From Bdellovibrionales bacterium RBG_16_40_8 (lineage in GTDB: Bacteria > Bdellovibrionota > Bdellovibrionia > Bdellovibrionales > UBA1609), in contig MEPT01000018.1 of the NCBI GenBank assembly GCA_001769925.1, forward strand, positions 31,390-37,545: a DNA stretch of 6,156 nucleotides, read 5' to 3'. Positions 6,094-6,156 of the stretch are shown here, one piece after another. Positions within the stretch are counted from its first letter, which is position 1. Every line of letters starts with the position of its first letter. Made by a program: the position numbers and the translations under genes. The notes below the pieces were generated by a model. The model saw only the letters and a list, made by a program, of their open reading frames with translations. It was not told the origin of the DNA and made no database searches.

Positions 6094-6110
6094 GAATTGC
6101 CTGGCAATTC
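6094..6110. promoter_or_regulatory. Perfect palindrome GAATTGCC-T-GGCAATTC, candidate operator
   Basis: Two eight-base arms are exact inverted complements around a single T. It lies only four bases from the palindrome at 6071-6089 but has a different sequence, so it may be a site for a second regulator. The midpoints are 22 bases apart, about two turns of DNA, so proteins bound at both would sit on the same face. No function is known to me. Confidence 0.35.
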
Positions 6111-6156
6111 CTGTTACCGAAAAAACAAGTTTAAAAATCCCAATAATAGACGTTTT

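Larger units (their letters stand above)
5907..6156 (-). promoter_or_regulatory. Non-coding leader and presumed promoter region of the pilus operon
   Basis: No convincing coding frame is present here on either strand. The stretch contains two adjacent perfect palindromes (6071-6110), a smaller one at 6015-6023 (AGGTCACCT), an AT-rich segment at 6021-6050, an A-rich tract on the minus strand at 5976-6000, and the flp ribosome site GGGGGG at 5912-5917. I infer that the operon promoter lies here because no gap in the downstream operon exceeds 15 bases. I do not see a -24/-12 sigma-54 element with correct spacing, nor a c-di-GMP riboswitch core. Confidence 0.6.

Noticed and set aside
5907..6156. 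Sigma-54 promoter or c-di-GMP riboswitch upstream of flp
   Set aside because: TGGGC and TTGC are present on the minus strand at 5951-5970, but the GG-to-GC distance is about five bases too long for -24/-12. I found no GEMM core motif.
1..6156. A type II secretion or type IVa pilus locus instead of Tad
   Set aside because: The Flp pilin, the short A24 peptidase, CpaB and TadE-like proteins together are specific for Tad; no GspF/PilC, GspL/M or PilM-Q type genes are seen.

Overview
The window holds most of one gene cluster for a Tad/Flp (tight adherence, type IVc) pilus. All eight complete genes and one cut-off gene lie on the minus strand, so transcription runs from the right end towards base 1. 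No RNA gene, mobile element or CRISPR array is visible. The DNA is fairly AT-rich, with many ATA, TTA and AAA codons and clear Shine-Dalgarno sequences, several of them runs of five or six G. The secretin, the CpaB-type protein and the prepilin peptidase point to a Gram-negative bacterium with an outer membrane. The gene order and short TadE-like pseudopilins remind me of Bdellovibrionota and related former deltaproteobacteria, but that is an impression, not a database result.

Layout in transcription order (right to left): a 250-base non-coding leader (5907-6156) carrying two perfect palindromes and weak promoter candidates; flp, the major pilin (5715-5906); a small second Flp-like protein without a leader peptide (5515-5718); cpaA/tadV, the prepilin peptidase (4999-5499); three consecutive TadE-like pseudopilins (4766-5002, 4164-4766, 3637-4161); cpaB/rcpC (2740-3633); cpaC/rcpA, the outer-membrane secretin (1239-2726); and a gene that starts at 1237 and runs off the left edge. 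Neighbouring genes overlap by 1 or 4 bases or are separated by 1-15 bases, so this is almost certainly one translationally coupled operon.

The genes fit one machine. CpaA cleaves the leaders of Flp and the pseudopilins at G|xxxxE/D sites in the inner membrane. The pseudopilins probably prime or cap the fibre. CpaC forms the outer-membrane pore and CpaB spans the periplasm beside it. The last gene supplies cytoplasmic ATPase functions. TadB, TadC, TadD and TadG homologues are not in the window; the first two would be expected beyond the left edge.

The most notable point is that the cut-off gene is one uninterrupted frame joining a MinD/ParA-like ATPase (CpaE/TadZ type, without the usual N-terminal receiver-like domain) to the N-terminal part of the CpaF/TadA secretion ATPase. 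These are normally two proteins. Secondary points are the leaderless second pilin, an Asp in place of Glu at +5 in one pseudopilin, a secretin with a divergent C-terminal signature, and the paired palindromes upstream of flp.
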